The notes beneath the pieces were generated by a model. It was not told the origin of the DNA. It made no database searches and was given only the letters and a program-made list of their open reading frames with translations. A DNA stretch of 64,000 bases from Zygotorulaspora mrakii (taxonomy: Eukaryota; Ascomycota; Saccharomycetes; Saccharomycetales; Saccharomycetaceae): positions 372,001-436,000 of the forward strand of contig NC_050725.1 in the NCBI RefSeq assembly GCF_013402915.1, given 5' to 3'. Made by a program: the position numbers and the translations under genes. Shown in pieces: positions 31,066 through 42,233 of the stretch (positions are counted from its first letter, which is position 1; each line of letters begins with the position of its first letter).

Positions 31066-34000
31066 CTATATGCCAAAGTTGCCATTTCGGATGTTGTTGT
31101 AGAGGTTCTTCCTGTCTTTTCCCCTGTTCACAACGCCGCCGTGCAGTTTATTTCCCTGGGGTGCCCCGGGTATGAACATGTTCATACTGGGGTTACTGCT
31201 GGCTGAGGGTGGCGGCAGTACTTGCGGGTGCGGTTGCAGCTGTGGTTGCGGAGGATTTGGCAGTCTCGGATTCCTCGGGTACTGGTTCATTGGCGGTTGT
31301 TGACTGGGATACATTCTTTGAGGATGCATTGGTCTCTGTTGATGGTATCTTTCTTGGGGTATCTGTGAAGGATGGTGCGGTCTTGGTTGTTGCATGGGTA
31401 TGTGTGCGGCATGGTAGCGTTGTGGAGGTATATTCATTTGGGGTGATCTGGTTTGCATTGGCTGTCTCGTAATGTCGGGCTGTGCGCCGAAGCGGACGTC
31501 ACGGTGTGGGCCACTATAAGGAACTGCGGGTTGACCGTTCTGTGCAAAGTGTTGAGGCGGCTCCTGGTGGATTGGCTGGGGAGCACCTCGCAAGTTGTGT
31601 TGTGCAACGTGTTGCGCCACACGTGGAGGAGCACCTCGATATGCTGGGATATCTTGGGAAACACCGTGTGGCATAGCCTGATGCACGTTTTGAGGCAGGC
31701 GCCGGGAATAATCTTGGGGTGCCTCTTGATGTGCATACCTCTCTTGCTGCGGATTTCTTTCCGTTGCAATGTAGCCGGAAACGGAGGGACTCAGATGATA
31801 TGCTTGTGAGTCCTGCAGAACGACTTGCGGAAGGACCTGTAGAGTGTTTTCAGGAGGCCGTTGTGCTTCTTTTTGCGGTGGCAATGGCTGTTCTACAAGT
31901 TCGTCTGCAGCATCTTCTGGAACATCTAAAGGCTGTACTAAGCTGTCTCGTGATTCCTTTATTGCTGATGGTTTGTACAGCTCAAACTTGGTCAAACTTT
32001 CAAAAGTTGCACTTTCTTGACTCATTGACCCCTCATCATTGATTAACTGTTCATTGTTGGCTTCCTCGAACATCATCTCTTCCACCATGTCTTTCAGTTG
32101 CTCAATTGTGCCCTCTTTCCGATTTGCTCCTTCAATACCAAATTCTCTCGAATCACCGTTGCCAGCATATTCCATCGATACGGGCAAGCGATTTCGAGCG
32201 TCAAAATACTGCGAATCAAGCGGCGACCTATTACGTTGAGCTTCAGGTTGTACACTGTGTTCTAGTGATCCCACTTTTGATAGTATATGTTCTACTGGGG
32301 ATTGAAACTCTTGATTTCGGGGGGCTGGTTGAGATTCTTGGGCTATCGCTAAATAATGCTGTTCATTGTGTATTCTTACTTCACTTCCGCTATCGAAGTT
32401 TTGTTCCTGGGATGAGCCTGTATCAATAAATTGCCCTGGAGGCAATTGCCTTTCTGCTTGATGAGAAAACTGTTCTGGTGGCACGTTTCCTGACACTATT
32501 CCGGGGTGTTCCGCTCGATTAGGTGATTTAAACTCAGCCGGTTGCCGCCGTGATTCGAACACCGGTGAAGCATGACCCTGAAATTGTTGTGCAGTGGCTG
32601 GCATTCTTACTGGCGATTGTTTCGAATAATCTACCACAGGAGATCCTTGATAGTGCTCTCTTTCGGGAGAAAAATTCTCACGTTTATGTTCAGGCATTGG
32701 GGAATGGTGCTCCTGGTACTGACTTATTAGACCAGGACCAGGATCATTGATATAATTGTCTGGGACTTCAGAAAACTGCGCGCGTGCCACCTCCGGTTGA
32801 CGCTGGTACTTCGTGCCCAGCCTTTCGGTTACTGGCGATCTGTCAAGCAATTGCCCCCTTGAGGGGCGGTATTCATCAATAGGCGATCGCTTCCTGGTGA
32901 AATTGTTCGGTTCCTCTGCGTTATGTCTGTCTGTTTCCCTATTACGTTCAGGAGTTATAAACTTTGCAACTGGCCCCGGTTTCTTTGGTGACGACTCTTT
33001 CGCTGAATGAAGTGGCTCTCTTAGAATAGGCTCAGGATGCCTTGGTAGGGGCAATTCTTCCGTTAAATGAAATGGCTCTTTTGAAATAGGCTCAGGTTGC
33101 TTTGGTAAGGGCAATTCTTGCGTTACGTGAAGTGGATCTTTCGAAATAGGCCCAGGTTGCCTTGGCAAAGGTAATTCTTTCTGTGCTTGAACTCTGTCCG
33201 GAGGAATCTCCTCAGCTGCTACTAGATCTTGCGGTAAGAGTATATCTTTTGGCATATATTCCAATATTGGTATTTCTTTCACTGTCGGGGACTCACTTGT
33301 AAGTGCAGATCTTACAGGAGACACTTGCTCTTTAGAGGATCCGCTTGATTTTGGAAAAGAATCTGATAATTCTACAGGCGGCGTTCGCCTCATTGGAAGT
33401 AATGATTGCTGTTGTACTGATACATTGTCAAGGTCTTGATCAGGAAACTCTACTTCGAATCCCTGAACATCAGGATCCAGTTCCGGTAGCTGAAAGATCG
33501 TGCTATCCAACAAAGCGGATCTCTTCTTGGCTTGTAAATGCTTTTTATTAGATAAATCGGAATCGGATGAATTGAAACTGTCACTTCTATTTTTTTTATG
33601 AGCTTTACTCAGAGGATTCCATTTGGATATTTTTTGCTCAATAGAATGCAATTTTACGTTATTTTTGTCTTTCTTCTTACCAATGGTATCCTTACTGATT
33701 ACGGTATGATAGGTCTTTTCATCTGAGGATGATGAGACTGCGGATGCCTGTTGAAACTTTTCATATGTTGGTGTTATATCACGAGGTTTGGTTACGGAGT
33801 TTTCAGTTTTATTTACTTCTTCAGAAGCATTTATCGCTATTTGGTTATCTTTGGCATCTTGCATTTTTTTACTCTCTATGGTTATATCACACTCTTCGAA
33901 GAGCACCCACTTTTTGAATCCATCAAACTCAAATTCGAGAATTAAGGATCTGCCAAACAACTTCTTTTTTTCTGATGTTTGCTCGTAAGATAAGGTCGAC

Positions 34001-35298
34001 AACCAAGCCCATATAAAGTAATCATCAATTTCAACTCGTTTGACTTCGACTTCCTCTTCAAGGTGGCTTGCATTTGGCAAACATTTTCTAACAGCCCACC
34101 CCGCTTGAAACGTGGAATGTTTGGTTGCCATTGATTTCATTAATCTTTTTGATTCCTGTGACATTTTGCGACTTATGCCTTCCACGTTATTCTTCTTTTT
34201 AAATAATGATTTGAGTAACGCATAATCCTCACGAGCTTCAAAAGCTTCGTGGTTTGTAAAATCAAGCTTTTCATTGCAACGCTCTAACATCTCCCATGGT
34301 TTTCTTGAAAATCTGTCTGTTCGTAAAGTTACTAAAGGTATCGTTAAAATAGTCTCTGAAGAATACGCTGTTGATTGTTTGGGTGGATAATCATTATTAA
34401 AAAGAAGGCTTTTCAGTGCAATAGGAAGTTGAGCACTCTCTAAATCTTGAGGAACGAAACTTTTCAAAAAGGCAAGTAAAAGATGAAAGATCGCATCTGT
34501 TCCAGGAATCCATTGATTCAATCCATCACAAAAAGAATTATTTGGATATGGCGAAGCATCTGTAAAATCATAGTCAAGCATACCAGAATTTTTCACCGGC
34601 TTTCCAAAAGCCCAGACAGCACACATCTTTGATATCTTCCTAGCGCTCATCTTATTCTTTTTGGAGTTCGAGGCCATTGTGATGATAAGGTCAAAAAAAT
34701 CGTAGACAATAGATGCATGACTGGCTGAAGATAAACATTGCGGCATAATTTCCAAGAATGCTTTCTTGGGATAATCTTTCGCTTGCTCTCTGATCTTAAA
34801 CTCTAGATATGATTTCCATCCAATAACTTCTTGATCGGGAAGCCTACACCAAATATACTTGAGAGCTTGAAATAACGTCAGTGGTTCTGTTTTTGCCATG
34901 ATTTTAACCTGCAGGTTCTCGGAAACAGCCTGACCATTTCCCATTGGAAAAATTGCGTTTAGGAATTTCAATAGCTTTTCGTTCGTTTGATGAGGTCGGA
35001 AGGGTATCATTACATATTCGACAGCTATGCCTCTTTCCTTTAATTCTGCAGTTATGAAGTGGATAGTAACCTTAACCTTTTCTCTTTCAAACTCATGAAA
35101 AAATTCGAAGTCTTCTTCATCATCGCTATCGTTGCTAGCATTTGAAGGTGATGGTTGTCGCCGATTAGTCTCGATGGCCATCTCGTTCGTTTTTTGATAC
35201 TGTACTCTTGAATTCGCTGTTGAAGCTTGTTTCTCTATAAAATTACTTGGAGGTATAGGTAGTGGTTTGGAAGTAACATCCATGATGATAGAACCCAT
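31066..35298 (-). CDS. MSB1: Bud-emergence protein Msb1
   Basis: Protein of 1410 residues (1137 in S. cerevisiae) that acts with Cdc42/Bem1 and Pkc1 signalling at bud sites. The N-terminal 430 residues are a conserved RhoGAP-like fold region: FEFFHEFEREKVK, YIWCRLPDQEVIGWKSYLEF, SSASHASIVYDFFDLII and KMSARKISKMCAVWAFGKP. The C-terminal two thirds are disordered and rich in Pro, Gln and Ser, with three 20-residue repeats near 710-770. The extreme C-terminus (GAPQGNKLHGG then NLYNNIRNGNFGI) is again highly conserved. The extra length lies in the disordered part. Confidence 0.94.
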   Translation of the reverse strand: MGSIIMDVTSKPLPIPPSNFIEKQASTANSRVQYQKTNEMAIETNRRQPSPSNASNDSDDEEDFEFFHEFEREKVKVTIHFITAELKERGIAVEYVMIPFRPHQTNEKLLKFLNAIFPMGNGQAVSENLQVKIMAKTEPLTLFQALKYIWCRLPDQEVIGWKSYLEFKIREQAKDYPKKAFLEIMPQCLSSASHASIVYDFFDLIITMASNSKKNKMSARKISKMCAVWAFGKPVKNSGMLDYDFTDASPYPNNSFCDGLNQWIPGTDAIFHLLLAFLKSFVPQDLESAQLPIALKSLLFNNDYPPKQSTAYSSETILTIPLVTLRTDRFSRKPWEMLERCNEKLDFTNHEAFEAREDYALLKSLFKKKNNVEGISRKMSQESKRLMKSMATKHSTFQAGWAVRKCLPNASHLEEEVEVKRVEIDDYFIWAWLSTLSYEQTSEKKKLFGRSLILEFEFDGFKKWVLFEECDITIESKKMQDAKDNQIAINASEEVNKTENSVTKPRDITPTYEKFQQASAVSSSSDEKTYHTVISKDTIGKKKDKNNVKLHSIEQKISKWNPLSKAHKKNRSDSFNSSDSDLSNKKHLQAKKRSALLDSTIFQLPELDPDVQGFEVEFPDQDLDNVSVQQQSLLPMRRTPPVELSDSFPKSSGSSKEQVSPVRSALTSESPTVKEIPILEYMPKDILLPQDLVAAEEIPPDRVQAQKELPLPRQPGPISKDPLHVTQELPLPKQPEPISKEPFHLTEELPLPRHPEPILREPLHSAKESSPKKPGPVAKFITPERNRETDRHNAEEPNNFTRKRSPIDEYRPSRGQLLDRSPVTERLGTKYQRQPEVARAQFSEVPDNYINDPGPGLISQYQEHHSPMPEHKRENFSPEREHYQGSPVVDYSKQSPVRMPATAQQFQGHASPVFESRRQPAEFKSPNRAEHPGIVSGNVPPEQFSHQAERQLPPGQFIDTGSSQEQNFDSGSEVRIHNEQHYLAIAQESQPAPRNQEFQSPVEHILSKVGSLEHSVQPEAQRNRSPLDSQYFDARNRLPVSMEYAGNGDSREFGIEGANRKEGTIEQLKDMVEEMMFEEANNEQLINDEGSMSQESATFESLTKFELYKPSAIKESRDSLVQPLDVPEDAADELVEQPLPPQKEAQRPPENTLQVLPQVVLQDSQAYHLSPSVSGYIATERNPQQERYAHQEAPQDYSRRLPQNVHQAMPHGVSQDIPAYRGAPPRVAQHVAQHNLRGAPQPIHQEPPQHFAQNGQPAVPYSGPHRDVRFGAQPDITRQPMQTRSPQMNIPPQRYHAAHIPMQQPRPHHPSQIPQERYHQQRPMHPQRMYPSQQPPMNQYPRNPRLPNPPQPQLQPHPQVLPPPSASSNPSMNMFIPGAPQGNKLHGGVVNRGKDRKNLYNNIRNGNFGI
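33001..33180. repeat. Three tandem 60-bp units inside MSB1
   Basis: Three copies with exact 60-bp period (GGCAATTCTT at 33050 and 33110, GGTAATTCTT at 33170). They encode a 20-residue unit of the type ELPLPRQPGPISKDPLHVTQ. Confidence 0.93.
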
Positions 35299-35472
35299 CT
35301 ACTGATTCAACCAATGGTCTTTTTATGAATATGATGGCTCACTTTTCTCAGTATTTACGTTTGTAGATCGCGAAAAAAAAAAACAAGATGTCAATGACAT
35401 CCACGAAGCGAAACATTGAATACAATAAAAACTGTATCAAGTTACTTTAAAAACCTGCTACGTAATTATAAA

Positions 35473-37416
35473 TCAGTAGACTGAAGAAACACCCCTTTTC
35501 CTCCAATAATCACTTACTGCACACCATGAACCATCGCAGAATCTTATGGCGTTAATGACACTTCTTGGTACCTGTTCTTTCAGTTGGTGGCCCATTGACT
35601 TGAGGGCGGCTATGGTATCCTTTCCAAGCATAGCAAAACTCTCAACCTCTACATGATTGGGCAAAAGCTGGTGATGCACGCGAGGGTATGCAATTGTTTC
35701 CAATAACGGCATTTTGTACCAATAGCTTCTTACAATAGCTTGTAGGACACTTGTGGAAATAGTGGAACCGCCGGAGGCTCCTACAACCAAATCGGGAAGT
35801 CCCAGTTCGTTCACAACAATAACCGGCACTGCTGATGAAAGTGGTCTCTTCCCTGGTTCTGGATAATTATATATTGAGGGCGCTAATGCAAAGCTGTTCG
35901 ATCTATCATGTTGTGAAAAATCATCCATTTCGTTATTAAAAATTATTCCTGTTTCTGGATCGTGTACCATCGAACCAAATAATAAGTTAATTGTTGTAGT
36001 TAAAGAAACAGCATTTCCGAATTCGTCCACAATACTAAAATGCGCAGTCCCATGAGGGTCGTTAATCTCATACGCCGGATGGTAGAGGGTCCAATTACTC
36101 AACGTCTGAAGTTTGCCATCCTGCGAATTCATTGCAATATGTTCTGCTGCAGCGTCCGTCCAATTTTGCGATATGATCTCCTTGATATGTGCAGGAAGCT
36201 CGTAACCATCAAAATCACCTAATCTACTACGTGCACTGGCCATCCATTTCATGGCTTCTATCAATTCAAATGTTGGCTTTGAAATATAATCATCTCCCTG
36301 CTTACTCTCAAATTTATCAAGAATTGACAATGCCGAGATTAGTGCAGCGCCTGAACTCGAGCCACTGCTAGTCAAAACAGTTAAATCGTTATCAGGTGCA
36401 TGTCGAAATCCAGCTCTAATTTTAAGAGACAACGGTTTGCCACTTTCCGCACGATAACTTGCCAAATCATCGGCCGTCATTATACCATCATAATCTTGAA
36501 TGGTTTTTACAATTGATTGAGCAATCCAGTGTTGGGGATCATAGAACGGTGCGACAGAGCCATTTCTTGCTAATTCCATCAACATGTTAGAAAACTTTTC
36601 TCTTCTAATAAGTTCACCTGTTTTTTTGACACCATTACCAGTGCTATTCATCACAAATGACCATTCATTACTAAAAGATATCAAGTGAGACTCATACAGT
36701 TTTAGACAGGCACCGAGAACTTCACCTATTTTCCAACCCTCATTGCCCAAACTTGCAACAGGTTCAACGAGATCGTACCAACTAACTTTACCACTGCCCC
36801 GCTCCTTATATAGGTGATACAATCCCATCAATTCCCCAGGTACAGCAATGGCTAGCCCACCAATTTTAGAGCATTCTGGGCAGTCATTGAACATACGTTT
36901 ATGAGATCCAGCGGGTGCCTTCTCTCTAAAATCAACGAAAAGATTGGCATCTTCATTTCTGCTTGAGAAAACGGCATATCCTCCCCCGCCTACTCCACTA
37001 TTAAAGAAGTTGATCATACCTATGCATAGCGCTTGCGTTACAGCAGCATCTGCTGCATTTGCGCCTGGAAATTTCTGAAGAACCTTTGACATGGTAAGAT
37101 TACTGCATACTTCTAAATCTGAACTAATCGCAGCATGTGCTCCTATCTTCAAAAGTCTAGGATCCGGTGTTAAGGTTGGCTGCCGCAACAGGGGGTCTAT
37201 GCTTATATCATGGTCACTGCCATCGGCAGACACCTCATATACGTTGAAAGGGTAACGGGAGGAGGCAAATGATTTAGGTATTCGGTAACTCTCAGTAAAT
37301 TGAAGTAACGCAAAAAGCAAAAGCGTCACAAAATATACAGAGTTTCTGTAACTCAGATTCAAACAATCTCGATTCTTAGTCATGTGTAATATAGTTGAAC
37401 GCGCTAAAAATCTCAT
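35473..37416 (-). CDS. ECM38: Gamma-glutamyltransferase Ecm38
   Basis: Vacuolar gamma-glutamyltranspeptidase (647 residues from the ATG at 37416) that degrades glutathione. A hydrophobic signal-anchor ([14 protein letters not shown]) lies near residues 27-40. The proenzyme self-cleaves; the nucleophilic threonine is in [19 protein letters not shown] [22 protein letters not shown] and the oxyanion region [10 protein letters not shown] are present, as is the large-subunit FREKAPA. An in-frame ATG at 37383 is a possible alternative start that would still keep the anchor. It matches YLR299W by position and strand. Confidence 0.94.
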   Translation of the reverse strand: MRFLARSTILHMTKNRDCLNLSYRNSVYFVTLLLFALLQFTESYRIPKSFASSRYPFNVYEVSADGSDHDISIDPLLRQPTLTPDPRLLKIGAHAAISSDLEVCSNLTMSKVLQKFPGANAADAAVTQALCIGMINFFNSGVGGGGYAVFSSRNEDANLFVDFREKAPAGSHKRMFNDCPECSKIGGLAIAVPGELMGLYHLYKERGSGKVSWYDLVEPVASLGNEGWKIGEVLGACLKLYESHLISFSNEWSFVMNSTGNGVKKTGELIRREKFSNMLMELARNGSVAPFYDPQHWIAQSIVKTIQDYDGIMTADDLASYRAESGKPLSLKIRAGFRHAPDNDLTVLTSSGSSSGAALISALSILDKFESKQGDDYISKPTFELIEAMKWMASARSRLGDFDGYELPAHIKEIISQNWTDAAAEHIAMNSQDGKLQTLSNWTLYHPAYEINDPHGTAHFSIVDEFGNAVSLTTTINLLFGSMVHDPETGIIFNNEMDDFSQHDRSNSFALAPSIYNYPEPGKRPLSSAVPVIVVNELGLPDLVVGASGGSTISTSVLQAIVRSYWYKMPLLETIAYPRVHHQLLPNHVEVESFAMLGKDTIAALKSMGHQLKEQVPRSVINAIRFCDGSWCAVSDYWRKRGVSSVY

Positions 37417-38904
37417 AGTATCGTCTTTGTGAGGTACTAGATTGCACACTCCATTGAAGTGTTATATGAGAAGTCTTTTCAAAGATAGAGTAATATATGC
37501 TTTGTAAAGTCGCGTTGCTTTGGCCAATTGTCTCGAGCCTTGCTTATCAACTTTTTTATTTCTAATCTAAGCCCGCTCGCTTATCGAAAAGACCGATTTG
37601 TACAAGATTTCTAACCAGTGGATCGATTTTTTTGAACATATAAACACAGTCTAAATATCTCTAATCCCTCCAAGAACTTAAGGCATAGAGACCCCCCTCT
37701 CCCCAAAAAGTCAATCGCTGATCTTGCAATTGAAAGAAAACATATGACCTGCCAGCTTGGGAATGAGGCATTGGCTATAGATGCACAAGTACCCAACTAA
37801 CGAGATCGATCAGCTTACGAAGATCTAAATACTCAATCGAACATGGACTCTCTTTGAACCACCAAAATTGACAGTAATTTTGTCACGTTACTGCAAGTTT
37901 GGCAGCGGGGTACTCCTATATGTTTTAAGTGGTGCTAGGTGAAGGTCATCTTTGACAGATCGGAAGCAGGCGCGGAGAACTTTGAGGCATCTCAGCTCAA
38001 TACAATAAACCATTCATGTGGGGCACGATTAACAGTTCACAAGCAACTACAAGAATTTTTTAAGTCGTGGGTTATGCTCTTATTCTCTCTATCCAAGTTT
38101 AAAAGCAAAGTGGTTTTCGGTTACAGAAATTGATACATGAAGCCTTAGATTTAATGGGCTCCTCAAATACTGAATGTAAACTCTTATGCAGGTGCGCAGA
38201 AAAAAGCAAAAAGAAGAACGGTCGGGGATAGAGAATTTATCACGTCTCTCGTGAACTACCATAGGAAAAATAGAGCATCTGCCTTAAAGGAGATCGCAGG
38301 ACATGATCATGCCAGTAAAACTCAGCCATAAAGAAGCAGTTGAATTCAAGCTGAAAGAGCAGCATTTTTTGGCAGAATTGTTAAGAGACTTTACAGAATC
38401 CCCCCTTAGACAATGCTCCATCTACAAATTTGTGGCATAAGAACGCGATATTGGAGGTCTGAGGACAGCCGGCCAACGAACTACCACTAATAAAACAGCG
38501 TAGTAACGCATAAAATAAATGACTGCGACTTTGAATCAGAGGTTGAGTCGAGGATGCTACCGCTGTCCACCATGCTAAGTAGTACAATCGTAAATGAGAA
38601 AGCTTCCTATACTTTCATTTCGACTAAGGAAAGTCAGGACGAAGATTTATTTATTCCTTGCGAATATATAGTGGAAACGTAGCAGCTGGGCTATATCGAT
38701 CTTACATGCTTATGGCACCTCTAAAACACGCCGAAAGCTATAACTGAATATTGAAGGGAATATTTAATAGGAAGCTTCCTTACGTACAAGTTCTGACAAT
38801 AAACATTTAACAATAATATATAATAAAATGATTAACCAAAATAATTGCAAAAATTTCGTATTTACATGAGAATTTCAAATTGGCTTGTTGATCATTATTT
38901 TCTT
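37417..38904. other. Long ECM38-TUF1 gap (1.5 kb)
   Basis: This is unusually long for this genome and not especially AT-rich. It has no intact gene; a candidate decayed frame occupies 37939-38682 (separate entry). The part near ECM38 (37417-37900) shows nothing I recognise. The AT-rich 200 bp next to TUF1 is probably its 3' UTR. Confidence 0.6.
37939..38682 (+). pseudogene. Possible decayed gene, several frameshifts
   Basis: Protein-like segments follow one another on the plus strand in changing frames: 64 open codons from 37939; then RLQKLIHEALDLMGSSNTE (around 38120-38175) in a second frame; DREFITSLVNYHRKNRASAL (38227) back in the first; HKEAVEFKLKEQHFLAELL (38327) in the third; and 63 open codons from 38494 to the TAG at 38680 in the first, including NDCDFESEVESRMLPLS. 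I do not recognise the family. No gene lies at this place in S. cerevisiae (ECM38-YHC1 or MSB1-TUF1). The pattern suits an inactivated gene but is not proof. Confidence 0.35.
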
Positions 38905-40200
38905 TCATTCAATGATACGAGTGATTAAACCGGTACCAACAGTCTTACCACCTTCTCTAATATTGAAACGTTGGCCGACTTCCAAAGGAGTTGGATGAAT
39001 CAATTCACATTCCATCTCGACGTTATCACCCGGCATAACTTGCATAGAGTGATCCTCAATAGATTGTGGGAACTTTAAAACGACGGTAACGTCAGCAGTT
39101 CTAATAAACATTTGTGGTCTGTAGTTTTCACCAAATCCAGAGTGTCTACCGCCTTCTTCCTTTGATAAGATATATAGGGAGGATAAGAATTTGGTGTGAG
39201 CCTTGACAGTACCTGGTTTACACAAGACCATCCCTCTCTTCAGTTGATCTCTTCTGACACCTCTTAATAGAATACCAGCATTATCACCAGCCATAGCTTG
39301 GTCCAATTCTTTTCTAAACATTTCAATACCAGTAACGATAGTCTTGATCGGAGTTGTATTGTGACCAACGATTTCAATTTCTTCACCCTTCTTCAAATTA
39401 CCTCTTTCAACACGGCCAGTAACCACTGTACCTCTACCAGAGATCGAGAAAATATCTTCAACTGGCATCAAGAATGGTTTTTCTAGATCTCTCTTTGGGG
39501 TTGGAATGTATTCATCGACGGCTTCGAGTAATTTCATAACTGCCTGTTCACCAATTTCCGGTTGACGATCTTCCAAAGCGCAAAGAGCTGAACCCATGAT
39601 GACTGGAACGTTATCACCGTCGAAGCCGTACTGAGTTAACAACTCTCTCATTTCCATTTCAACCAATTCCAACATTTCCGGGTCGTCCATTGTATCAACC
39701 TTGTTAACAAAAACAACAATATGCTGAACACCCACCTGTCTTGCTAGCAACAAATGCTCTCTAGTTTGTGGCATTTGACCGTCGGTGGCGGCAACAACAA
39801 TAATCGCACCATCCATCTGAGCAGCACCTGTAATCATGTTTTTGATGTAATCGGCATGTCCGGGACAGTCGACGTGCGAGTAATGTCTATTCGCTGTTTC
39901 GTACTCAACATGCGCAGTAGATATAGTAATCCCACGGGCTCTTTCTTCAGGAGCCTTATCGATAGCGGCATAATCTAAGAAGTCGGCACCACCGTTTTTG
40001 GCTAAAGTTTTCGTAATGGCAGCTGTCAAAGTTGTTTTACCATGATCAACGTGTCCAATGGTACCGACGTTTAAATGCGGTTTCTTACGATCGAACGCAG
40101 CAGCAGATATACGCAACGATGAAGAGAAGTTTCTTGCCAAACTGGCTGGTCTTAAGAAACCTCTACACAAAGCTCCAGAGGGCAACCTCAACAAAGACAT
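38905..40200 (-). CDS. TUF1: Mitochondrial elongation factor Tu
   Basis: Mitochondrial translation GTPase of 431 residues that delivers aminoacyl-tRNA to the mitoribosome. The ATG at 40200 is used; a GTG directly before it is not. Residues 1-37 form a presequence (Arg/Ser/Leu-rich). GTPase motifs are GHVDHGKTT, a switch I segment with [20 protein letters not shown] and NKVD, followed by the beta-barrel domains ([32 protein letters not shown]). It is divergent from YHC1 across 247 bp. Confidence 0.97.
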   Translation of the reverse strand: MSLLRLPSGALCRGFLRPASLARNFSSSLRISAAAFDRKKPHLNVGTIGHVDHGKTTLTAAITKTLAKNGGADFLDYAAIDKAPEERARGITISTAHVEYETANRHYSHVDCPGHADYIKNMITGAAQMDGAIIVVAATDGQMPQTREHLLLARQVGVQHIVVFVNKVDTMDDPEMLELVEMEMRELLTQYGFDGDNVPVIMGSALCALEDRQPEIGEQAVMKLLEAVDEYIPTPKRDLEKPFLMPVEDIFSISGRGTVVTGRVERGNLKKGEEIEIVGHNTTPIKTIVTGIEMFRKELDQAMAGDNAGILLRGVRRDQLKRGMVLCKPGTVKAHTKFLSSLYILSKEEGGRHSGFGENYRPQMFIRTADVTVVLKFPQSIEDHSMQVMPGDNVEMECELIHPTPLEVGQRFNIREGGKTVGTGLITRIIE

Positions 40201-40331
40201 CACGGCACTTGCTCTAGATGTGTAAATCCTCTACGTATGAGCCAGAAATATGGAAGTGGAACAAATATCCAATGCAAATTTTGAAGCCTTTCCTGGAACC
40301 GGGGGGAAAACCGAAGTGAAAAAACCTGGGT

Positions 40332-40348
40332 CGGGTAACCGCGCCAAT
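40332..40348 (+). promoter_or_regulatory. Reb1-type site with adjacent CCAAT in the TUF1-YHC1 promoter
   Basis: CGGGTAACCG (40332-40341) is followed 2 bp later by CCAAT (40344-40348) in the middle of a 247-bp divergent promoter. CCAAT could bind the Hap2/3/4/5 activator of respiratory genes, which would suit TUF1. Confidence 0.5.
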
Positions 40349-40447
40349 CCAGCAAGCACAACAAAAGCTAATATCAGACATATAAACGCACAACGAGCAG
40401 CGCGGTCACCGGGCCCGTGAGGCCGACAGAAACCAGTCGCAGAAGAG

Positions 40448-41089
40448 ATGGCAAGATATTACTGTGAGTACTGTCACTCGTACCTGACACACGACACGCT
40501 CAGCGTCAGGAAATCGCATCTTGTGGGAAAGAACCATCTGCGAATAACTGCGGACTACTACCGAAACAAGGCCAGAGACGAGAACAAATGCATCTTCCGG
40601 CAGAAAAAAACCCACAGACCGGCTCCAGCCCCACCTTCACGCCCACCGGACAGTCCCAAACCCGCCGCTCTGCACTGCTTGTCCAACAGCGAAAACAAGA
40701 GCGCTGCAAGACTCGCTCGCGCACACAAGAAAGAGCTGGCGCAGCCCCACACAGGCATCCTACACAAACTCTACGATGGCTCGCCAGGATACTCCAAAGT
40801 CTTCATAGACTCCAACCGGCTCGACATAGGGGACCTGGTCAGGGCCAACAGGCTCCCGCAACGCGCCAACGCCGCCGCCGACACCGCCACACCGCAGGCG
40901 CGCACGAGAAACGAGACCGTCGCCCACAAGAACTGCACCACCACCGAATTCTCCCTCGAGCCCCCGCGCATCCTGACCCAGTGGAGCAGCACCGTCCCGA
41001 AAACAAGACTGTACAACGACAACGGCGGCTCGCTCATCAAGTCGATCGACGAGTCCAGAAAAAGAATACTCAGACGGAAAAAGTACTGA
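40448..41089 (+). CDS. YHC1: U1 snRNP protein C, Yhc1
   Basis: U1C protein of 213 residues, which stabilises pairing of U1 snRNA with the 5' splice site. The family's single U1-type C2H2 zinc finger is at the N-terminus: MARYYCEYCHSYLTHD, then VRKSHLVGKNHLR. The C-terminal part is basic and less conserved. The coding sequence is GC-rich, which produces long open frames on other frames and the opposite strand (40588-41202, 40771-41394); these lack domain content. Placement equals YLR298C. Confidence 0.94.
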   Translation: MARYYCEYCHSYLTHDTLSVRKSHLVGKNHLRITADYYRNKARDENKCIFRQKKTHRPAPAPPSRPPDSPKPAALHCLSNSENKSAARLARAHKKELAQPHTGILHKLYDGSPGYSKVFIDSNRLDIGDLVRANRLPQRANAAADTATPQARTRNETVAHKNCTTTEFSLEPPRILTQWSSTVPKTRLYNDNGGSLIKSIDESRKRILRRKKY

Positions 41090-41255
41090 ACTGCGAGTCC
41101 TGGCCCAGAACTGTCCAGACTGCCGCGCAGCGTCTCAGCAGCGTAACCACATGCGCCCACACTACGTCGCATTATATTAAGTTGCGTTATATTAATCATT
41201 AAACCATTACGTAGAAAATTACCTATCCAATAGCATGCTATCATCCGATCGACAC

Positions 41256-41483
41256 TCACGCCGCGAATCCCGCCGCCTCCTGCTTCTCCTCGTCGCAGCA
41301 CTCGTCGCTTGCGTCCTCGTCCTGCACCCGCGAAAGAATGACCAGAAAAACCACTCCCACCACCAGCAGCATGATCACCCCGATCAAAAACCATATCAGT
41401 ATTATGCCCAGATAGTTATCTATGGGCTCGTCCTCGAAGTCGAGGCAGTTCATGAAAAACCGGTACACATTACTATTACTCAT
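41256..41483 (-). CDS. Small single-pass membrane protein (YLR297W/YOR186W-like)
   Basis: Protein of 75 residues from the ATG at 41483. It resembles S. cerevisiae YLR297W, whose function is unknown: CLDFEDEPIDNYLG corresponds to the FNLDNEPLENIL region. A membrane span (GIILIWFLIGVIMLLVVGVVFLVIL in part) and an acidic tail with DEEKQEA follow. The frame is open further upstream (ATG at 41624), but a TATA box about 85 bp upstream of 41483 would put the transcript start after 41624. No signal peptide cleavage site is evident. Confidence 0.75.
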   Translation of the reverse strand: MSNSNVYRFFMNCLDFEDEPIDNYLGIILIWFLIGVIMLLVVGVVFLVILSRVQDEDASDECCDEEKQEAAGFAA

Positions 41484-41566
41484 TCTACTCCGATGCGATG
41501 CCCCTGTCTGTGCTGGCTGTGCTTGCTGTGCTGGCGCCAATATGTTCAGGGCTGTGCTGGTCTCTT

Positions 41567-41576
41567 TTATATAAAT
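41567..41576 (-). promoter_or_regulatory. TATA box of the YLR297W-like gene
   Basis: On the minus strand TTTATATAAA, about 85-90 bp upstream of the ATG at 41483. It decides the start choice for this short gene. Confidence 0.6.
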
Positions 41577-42143
41577 ACAGGTGTAAAGATATCTGCCTCC
41601 GAACTGTGCTGCTGCCGGGGGCATCGACACCACGATGGATCGCCAGAGTAAATCAATTACTATTCCCCTTTTCGTAAAGCAATTAAATAATAACTCACTG
41701 CACTTGACACTGAATTACTAAGATATTTCACTCTTCGCTTCACTGTGCGTTGCAGTGCAGCGCACTCCATGGCAGTGCCGTCCGTCCGCCGGTCACTCCG
41801 CTTCGCTTCGCTGAGTAAAGCAGCCAAAGCAGCCAAAGCAGCTAAAACGCATCCAAGCTGCCCTTCTCGGTGCACCTTACGCATATCGAAAATAAGCTCT
41901 GTATCCATGATTCTTCCATCTGTATCTATGCCGCCGATAGTCGCGCAGAATGTGCCGCCGAACGGGCGCTCCCTTAAAGCGTAGCAGCAACCGGACAAAA
42001 CGGACGTGAGCATCCGCGGGTACGAGGCTCCGAGGGCAGCTGGGCGTTTAAATTTCGCAGGCAAACGGGGGGCGAGCGAGGGGACCGGACAGACGACGGA
42101 TCAAAATGACGCCGGCCCTTGAAGCGAGTGTCCATAATAAGCG

Positions 42144-42151
42144 CGGGTAAC
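42144..42151 (+). promoter_or_regulatory. Reb1-type site upstream of ATP14
   Basis: CGGGTAAC, about 355 bp before ATP14. Confidence 0.55.
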
Positions 42152-42233
42152 CAAAGAAGGGTGCGTTTGCCCAATGCAGCAAATGGACCAGGAGGGGGCG
42201 GCGCCCGGAACGAGGGAGCGGGCAACGGCGGGC

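Noticed and set aside
40588..41394. Alternative frames across YHC1 (plus 40588-41202 and minus 40771-41394)
   Set aside because: The U1C zinc finger fixes the correct frame; the others are GC-driven.
41484..41624. Longer N-terminus for the YLR297W-like protein (ATG at 41624)
   Set aside because: A TATA box at about 41567-41576 lies inside that extension, and the S. cerevisiae similarity begins after the downstream ATG at 41483.
41660..42064. 134-codon minus-strand frame between the YLR297W-like gene and ATP14
   Set aside because: Contains an Ala/Leu run from a short DNA repeat, no homology recognised, and promoter motifs lie around it.
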